Shown here: positions 31,541 to 35,349 of the stretch, in pieces | How the letters are laid out: the number at the start of each line of letters is the position of its first letter | Position numbering within the stretch: position 1 is the stretch's first letter | Assembly (NCBI GenBank): GCA_015490715.1 | Contig: WFXH01000009.1 | Span: forward strand, 1 to 35,349 | Origin: Saprospiraceae bacterium | GTDB taxonomy: Bacteria; Bacteroidota; Bacteroidia; Chitinophagales; Saprospiraceae | Reading direction: 5' to 3' | Length of the DNA stretch: 35,349 nucleotides | Translations under genes and position numbers: made by a program | Notes under the pieces: generated by a model | The model's input: only the letters and a program-made list of their open reading frames with translations | Databases searched by the model: none | What the model was told of the DNA's origin: nothing

Positions 31541-32242
31541 ATGGCTCGCATACCGTACATAGTCGATCTCATCATCCCTGCCTTCAACGAAGAAAAAGCC
31601 ATTGCCAAAGTATTAGACGATCTGCCCCCCATCTTTCGGCATGTCATCGTCTGCGACAACGGCAGCACAGACCGCACGGCACAAGTTGCCCTCCAACGCG
31701 GAGCCACCGTATTGTACCAACCCAAACGCGGCTACGGCATGGCCTGCCTCACCGGCATCAACTATGTTCAAAAAACCCATCCACTACCCGATGCCGTCGC
31801 TTTTGTCGATGCCGACTACTCCGACTATCCCGAAGAACTGGAACTGCTCGTCCGACACCTCTTCGATAAAAATCTCGACCTCGTACTGGGATCCCGAACA
31901 CAATACCCAGGCTCACGAGCAGCTATGGGCCTTCACCAACTGTGGGGAAACTACCTTGCCGTCAGCATCATTGAAATGTTGTACGGCGTGCGGTATACCG
32001 ACCTCGGACCCATGCGCGTTATCCGTTGGAAAGCTCTGCAGCAATTGCAAATGCGCGATACCAACTACGGATGGACCGTCGAAATGCAAGTCAAAGCAGC
32101 CCGGCAAGGCCTCCGCATCGCCGAACTGCCCGTCCACTACCGCCCACGCATCGGCCAATCCAAAGTCAGTGGCACAATCACGGGATCCCTGCGCGCAGGA
32201 TACAAAATCCTCTCCACTATCGTTAAATATGCCCTCACATGA
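31541..32242 (+). CDS. Family 2 glycosyltransferase (dolichyl-phosphate-mannose-synthase-like)
   Basis: A 233-residue GT-A enzyme without transmembrane helices. It shows the PAFNEEKAIAKVL nucleotide-sugar motif (13-25), CDNGSTDRT (38-46), and the DAD metal motif at 90-92. The C-terminal part (DLGPMRVIRWKAL, YGWTVEMQVKA, RIGQSKVSGT) matches the polyprenyl-phosphate sugar transferase type. It probably loads a sugar onto a lipid carrier. Its TGA overlaps the ATG of the next glycosyltransferase (ATGA), so the two likely act in one glycan pathway. Confidence 0.88.
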   Translation: MARIPYIVDLIIPAFNEEKAIAKVLDDLPPIFRHVIVCDNGSTDRTAQVALQRGATVLYQPKRGYGMACLTGINYVQKTHPLPDAVAFVDADYSDYPEELELLVRHLFDKNLDLVLGSRTQYPGSRAAMGLHQLWGNYLAVSIIEMLYGVRYTDLGPMRVIRWKALQQLQMRDTNYGWTVEMQVKAARQGLRIAELPVHYRPRIGQSKVSGTITGSLRAGYKILSTIVKYALT

Positions 32243-33777
32243 CTGCATCAACACTCACCTACGCCCTCGGCTCCCTCGTCTTATTAGGCTATACCCTCTG
32301 CCTGATTTACATCCTCGGCTACAGCATCATGCAATGGGATCTCCTGCTCCTCTTCTTGAGAAAAAAACACCTCCTCACTGCTCCACAACGCTCGCAAAAC
32401 ACCAACAACACCCATACAGATCTTCCCTTCGTCACTGTCCAGCTTCCCATCTACAACGAACGCCACGTCGTCGGTCGCCTCATCGACGCCGTCGCTGCAT
32501 TGGACTATCCCACCGACCGTTTTGAAATACAGGTGCTCGACGACTCCACCGACGAAACCACCGAAATCCTGCGCGAGCGCATCCGACACCATCGACAGCG
32601 TGGCATCGATATCCAGCTCATCCGCCGTCCTACCCGCACGGGCTACAAGGCCGGCGCCCTCCAATACGGACTTCAGCGCGCCAAAGGATCCTACATCGCC
32701 ATATTCGATGCCGATTTCATCCCCCAGTCCGACTTTCTCCGCCGGGTCATACCCCATTTTCATGATCCCTCTATCGCCGTCGTCCAGACCCGCTGGGCCC
32801 ACCTCAACGAAGACCATAGCTTGCTCACCAAACTCCAGGCCTTCCAGCTCAACAACCACTTCTACGTCGAACAAAGCGGCCGCTATCTCGGCAATCTCTT
32901 CCTGCAGTTTAACGGCACCGCCGGCATATGGAGAAAAAAAGCCATCCTCGACGCCGGCGGCTGGCAATGGGACACCCTCACCGAAGACCTCGACCTGAGC
33001 TACCGCGCCCAACTCAAAGGCTGGAAAATACGCTACCTCCCCTGGGTAGGTACACCCGCCGAACTCCCCGTCGAAATGAACAGCTTCAAAGCCCAACAAT
33101 ACCGCTGGATCAAAGGCGGCGCCGAAACCGCCCGCAAAATCCTACCCCTCCTTTGGCACGCCCCCTTGCCACTGCGCACAAAACTCCATGCCTCCTTCCA
33201 CTTACTCTCCAATTTTATCTTCGTCGTCATCTTGCTCGCCGGCATCCTCAGCATCCCCATGATGTTTGTGTGGGAGCTCTTTCCCATGCTAAAACCCCTG
33301 TATTCCATCTTCATCATCAGCCTCCTGGTCGTCATCGCCGTCTACTTCGTAGCCAATGTCCTCCACGCATGGCGACATAAACCCCTCTACACCTCCCTCG
33401 TGCGCTTCCTGTGGATGTTTCCCACCTTCCTTTCCCTCTCGATGGGCATGAGCGTCCACAACACCATCGCCGTGCTGCGCGGCATCCAACGCCAATCCTC
33501 CCCTTTCATACGCACACCAAAACTCAACATCTCCCAGACCCAAACCATTAAACCCTCCCCCTATCTCCGACCAAGCCTGCCATCATCGACCTATCTCGAA
33601 TTCCTCCTCGCTGCCCTCTTTACGGCCGGCGCCCTGCTCAACGCCCTGCGACAGGATTGGTCCTTGCTCTACTTTCACGGCATGCTCGCCATGGGATTCA
33701 CCACCATCGCCCTGTACAGCTGGCAACACTACCGCATCATCAAACGATTTCATGCCCAAAACATCCAATATGCATGA
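32239..33777 (+). CDS. Processive family 2 glycosyltransferase (cellulose/mannan-synthase-like)
   Basis: A 512-residue membrane protein. An N-terminal transmembrane helix (about 10-38) precedes the GT domain with the D,D,D,Q-x-x-R-W signature of processive synthases: DDSTD (101-105), DADF (157-160), TEDLD (248-252) and QQYRW (286-290). About three helices follow at 315-420 and two near 465-500. The closest general resemblance is to bacterial proteins like glucomannan 4-beta-mannosyltransferase; no PilZ domain is present. It would build and export a beta-linked polysaccharide or add sugars processively. The product is unknown. Confidence 0.87.
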   Translation: MTASTLTYALGSLVLLGYTLCLIYILGYSIMQWDLLLLFLRKKHLLTAPQRSQNTNNTHTDLPFVTVQLPIYNERHVVGRLIDAVAALDYPTDRFEIQVLDDSTDETTEILRERIRHHRQRGIDIQLIRRPTRTGYKAGALQYGLQRAKGSYIAIFDADFIPQSDFLRRVIPHFHDPSIAVVQTRWAHLNEDHSLLTKLQAFQLNNHFYVEQSGRYLGNLFLQFNGTAGIWRKKAILDAGGWQWDTLTEDLDLSYRAQLKGWKIRYLPWVGTPAELPVEMNSFKAQQYRWIKGGAETARKILPLLWHAPLPLRTKLHASFHLLSNFIFVVILLAGILSIPMMFVWELFPMLKPLYSIFIISLLVVIAVYFVANVLHAWRHKPLYTSLVRFLWMFPTFLSLSMGMSVHNTIAVLRGIQRQSSPFIRTPKLNISQTQTIKPSPYLRPSLPSSTYLEFLLAALFTAGALLNALRQDWSLLYFHGMLAMGFTTIALYSWQHYRIIKRFHAQNIQYA

Positions 33778-33808
33778 TTACACCACCCCCCCACACCAAA
33801 CCGTTGTG

Positions 33809-33816
33809 TATCTTTG
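33809..33816 (+). promoter_or_regulatory. -7 element of the asparaginase gene
   Basis: TATCTTTG, 21 bases before the ATG at 33838, with no TTG at the -33 distance. It separates this gene from the glycosyltransferase pair. Confidence 0.45.
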
Positions 33817-33837
33817 GTGCGTTAAAATCTCTTCAGT

Positions 33838-34824
33838 ATGAAATGGTACTATCTCTGGTGTCTAATTCTTCTCATGAGCACACAACAATCCGACTGCACC
33901 ATGGCACCATCCGATAAGACCGCTTCGAAATACGCCATCGCCATCCACGGAGGTGCAGGAGCCATGTCCCGATTGAAGAAAAACCCCCATCTCAAAGAGC
34001 AATACCTGCGCGCCTTAGACACTGCCCTCCACATCGGCTCCGAAGCGTTAAAACACGGGGGCACAGCACTGGATGCCGTAGAAAAGGTCATACGCTACCT
34101 TGAAGATAATCGCCTCTTTAATGCCGGTAAAGGCTCCGTCACCAATGCCCTCGGCGAATACGAACTCGACGCCTCCATCATGGACGGCAAGACCCTCATG
34201 GCCGGTGCCGTCGCCGGAGTTTCGCGGATCCGCCATCCCATCAGCGCCGCAAGAGCCGTGATGGAAAAAACACCCCACGTACTCATCGCAGGCACCGGCG
34301 CCGAAGCGCTGGCCGAAAAATGGGGCCTAGAAATGGTCAACCCTGCCTTCTTTCACGGAAACGTCCCCTCCCCTTCCTCCCCATCTCTCGACGACCAACT
34401 CCCCCTGGATAAGTGGGGAACCGTGGGCTGCGTCGCCTTAGATCAATACGGCAATCTCGCCGCAGGCACCTCCACAGGCGGTCTCTCCAAAAAACACCCC
34501 GGACGGATCGGTGACTCTCCCATTATTGGCGCCGGCACCTATGCCGACAATGCCAGCTGTGCCGTCTCCTGTACCGGCGTCGGTGAATACTTCATCCGCC
34601 TCGCCATCGCCCACGACCTCTCCGCACGTATGAAATACAAAAACCTCTCCCTTTCCCAGGCCGCCAACGAAACCCTCCAACGCCTCTCCGCCCTCCAAGG
34701 TAAAGGCGGCTTTATCGCCATCGACACCAGCGGCAACATCGTCACCCCCTTCAACACCCCAGCCATGTTCCGCGCCTACCTAACCTCCAACGGCCAACGC
34801 CATATCGCCATCTTCCCCGACTAA
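33838..34824 (+). CDS. Isoaspartyl peptidase / plant-type L-asparaginase
   Basis: A 328-residue Ntn-hydrolase. AIHGGAGAM (35-43) and the NAGKGSVTN segment (95-103) are family hallmarks. Autocleavage is expected before T195 in DKWGTVGCVALD, giving alpha and beta subunits; GGLSKKHPGRIGDSPIIGAGTY supplies the substrate-binding loop. Residues 1-20 look like a signal peptide, possibly with a lipid-attachment cysteine at C20, but the preceding D makes a lipobox doubtful. The enzyme removes beta-aspartyl residues from peptides or hydrolyses asparagine, here probably in the periplasm. Confidence 0.92.
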   Translation: MKWYYLWCLILLMSTQQSDCTMAPSDKTASKYAIAIHGGAGAMSRLKKNPHLKEQYLRALDTALHIGSEALKHGGTALDAVEKVIRYLEDNRLFNAGKGSVTNALGEYELDASIMDGKTLMAGAVAGVSRIRHPISAARAVMEKTPHVLIAGTGAEALAEKWGLEMVNPAFFHGNVPSPSSPSLDDQLPLDKWGTVGCVALDQYGNLAAGTSTGGLSKKHPGRIGDSPIIGAGTYADNASCAVSCTGVGEYFIRLAIAHDLSARMKYKNLSLSQAANETLQRLSALQGKGGFIAIDTSGNIVTPFNTPAMFRAYLTSNGQRHIAIFPD

Positions 34825-34850
34825 ACCCCAGCCAACTCCTCGTTGAAAAC

Positions 34851-34917
34851 ACCTTGCGCACACGGAGCGCTTACTGCGTCCTCTGTGGAAAAATCTCTGC
34901 AGCCTCTGTGGTTTGCT
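34851..34917. repeat. Degenerate CTCTGTGG-type interspersed repeat
   Basis: Contains CCTCTGTGG twice, about 28 bases apart, separated by AAAAATCTCTGCAG. On the minus strand this reads as CCACAGAGG units, resembling a short repeat family found between genes in many environmental bacterial genomes. Only one locus is visible here. Confidence 0.4.
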
Positions 34918-35070
34918 CCCCCACTTTTGCAAAAAGGAGGGAAAATTTGTACCTTTTGTAGGCATCGTTTGGTTATCTTACACCTTAGATAGGATAAAAA
35001 AGTGGTTGTACTACATACCTGTAGCATCACTTTTCGATTTTTTTAGTATAAAATTGTAGTACCCTATGGC

Positions 35071-35125
35071 ATGCCAAAATGAGCACAGGTCATTGATAAT
35101 GTTAAAGTTATGCCAAAATAGCACA
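35071..35125. repeat. Direct repeat ATGCCAAAAT(G)AGCACA, two copies
   Basis: Copies start at 35071 and 35110, 39 bases apart, differing by one inserted G. They lie about 90-130 bases upstream of the promoter of the last gene. Confidence 0.6.
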
Positions 35126-35174
35126 AACAATTGAAATCACTTTTCACATGTAATTGTGAAAAAAATTCAAGATA

Positions 35175-35209
35175 TTGCAACACATGTTGGATGAGATGCA
35201 TTATATTTG
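35175..35209 (+). promoter_or_regulatory. Promoter candidate for the right-edge gene
   Basis: TTG (35175-35177), a 24-base spacer and TATATTTG (35202-35209). The spacer is slightly long. The leader to the ATG at 35324 would be about 108 bases. Confidence 0.45.
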
Positions 35210-35323
35210 TACAACGATACGGTGTTTTGCGCATCAGTAGTTTGTGATGATAAGTAGGAGGGCACTTTAGGAGATGCGCAACGGCACAGAGGCGATCGTG
35301 CAAAACAACAAAATACTATAAAT

Positions 35324-35349
35324 ATGAAAGCACAACACTTGAACTCCGG
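35324..35349 (+). CDS. Start of a gene cut by the right edge
   Basis: ATG at 35324 opens MKAQHLNS before the window ends. The AT-rich leader and a TAnnTTTG promoter upstream support a real start, but eight codons are too few to name a product. Confidence 0.4.

Larger units (their letters stand above)
34825..35323. other. Roughly 500-base AT-rich intergenic region with short repeats
   Basis: No ORF with recognisable content. It holds a CTCTGTGG-containing interspersed-repeat-like stretch (34851-34917), two direct repeat pairs (ATGCCAAAAT and ATCACTTTTC), an inverted pair GTACTAC/GTAGTAC flanking about 35008-35062, and a promoter match before the last gene. Confidence 0.6.

Noticed and set aside
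1-35349. Mobile element, prophage, CRISPR array or tRNA
   Set aside because: No transposase, integrase, cas gene, regularly spaced repeat or cloverleaf was found.

Overview
The window looks like the chromosome of a free-living Bacteroidota, probably close to the Saprospiria. Three things in the sequence point there. A 1427-residue secreted protein ends in a type IX secretion (T9SS) sorting domain. The gene run scpB - small membrane protein - mutL - rhomboid - rhomboid is typical of the phylum. Many genes are preceded by the Bacteroidota -7 element TAnnTTTG. MenD indicates that menaquinone is made. No rRNA, tRNA, CRISPR array, transposase or integrase was seen.

Region 1 (1-11837, all minus strand) is the main find: one long, tightly packed operon for cytoplasmic sulfur oxidation by the sulfur-oxidising heterodisulfide-reductase-like (sHdr) pathway. 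Read in the direction of transcription it holds an ArsR-type repressor, tusA, a DsrE-family gene, a lipoate-ligase-like gene, a second DsrE-family gene, lipoate-binding protein lbpA, shdrC1, shdrB1, shdrA, shdrH, a fused C2-B2 subunit, a second lbpA, radical SAM lipS1, a second lipoate ligase, and radical SAM lipS2, which runs off the left edge. The sulfur carriers (TusA, DsrE) are expected to feed sulfane sulfur to the Hdr-like complex. The GcvH-like LbpA proteins carry the lipoyl group. LipS1, LipS2 and the ligase make that lipoate on site. The repressor gene has a Bacteroidota promoter overlapped by a cluster of ATGCA boxes, a likely autoregulatory operator.

Region 2 (12104-20769, plus strand) holds housekeeping genes: a SPOR-domain membrane protein, a TPR protein, the YifB/ComM-type AAA ATPase, menD and a large Dna2-like nuclease-helicase.

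Region 3 (20766-26279, minus strand) holds an Hsp15-like S4 protein coupled to a PPK2 polyphosphate kinase, then a strong terminator, then the giant HYR/dockerin-like T9SS cargo protein.

Region 4 (26672-34824, plus strand) holds scpB, a small membrane protein, mutL, an active and a degenerate rhomboid, a DUF2853 protein with a terminator, two coupled family 2 glycosyltransferases and an isoaspartyl peptidase/asparaginase. The last 500 bases are AT-rich and repeat-containing, and lead into the first codons of a gene cut by the right edge.

Family names come from recognising motifs and gene order by eye; no database search was run.
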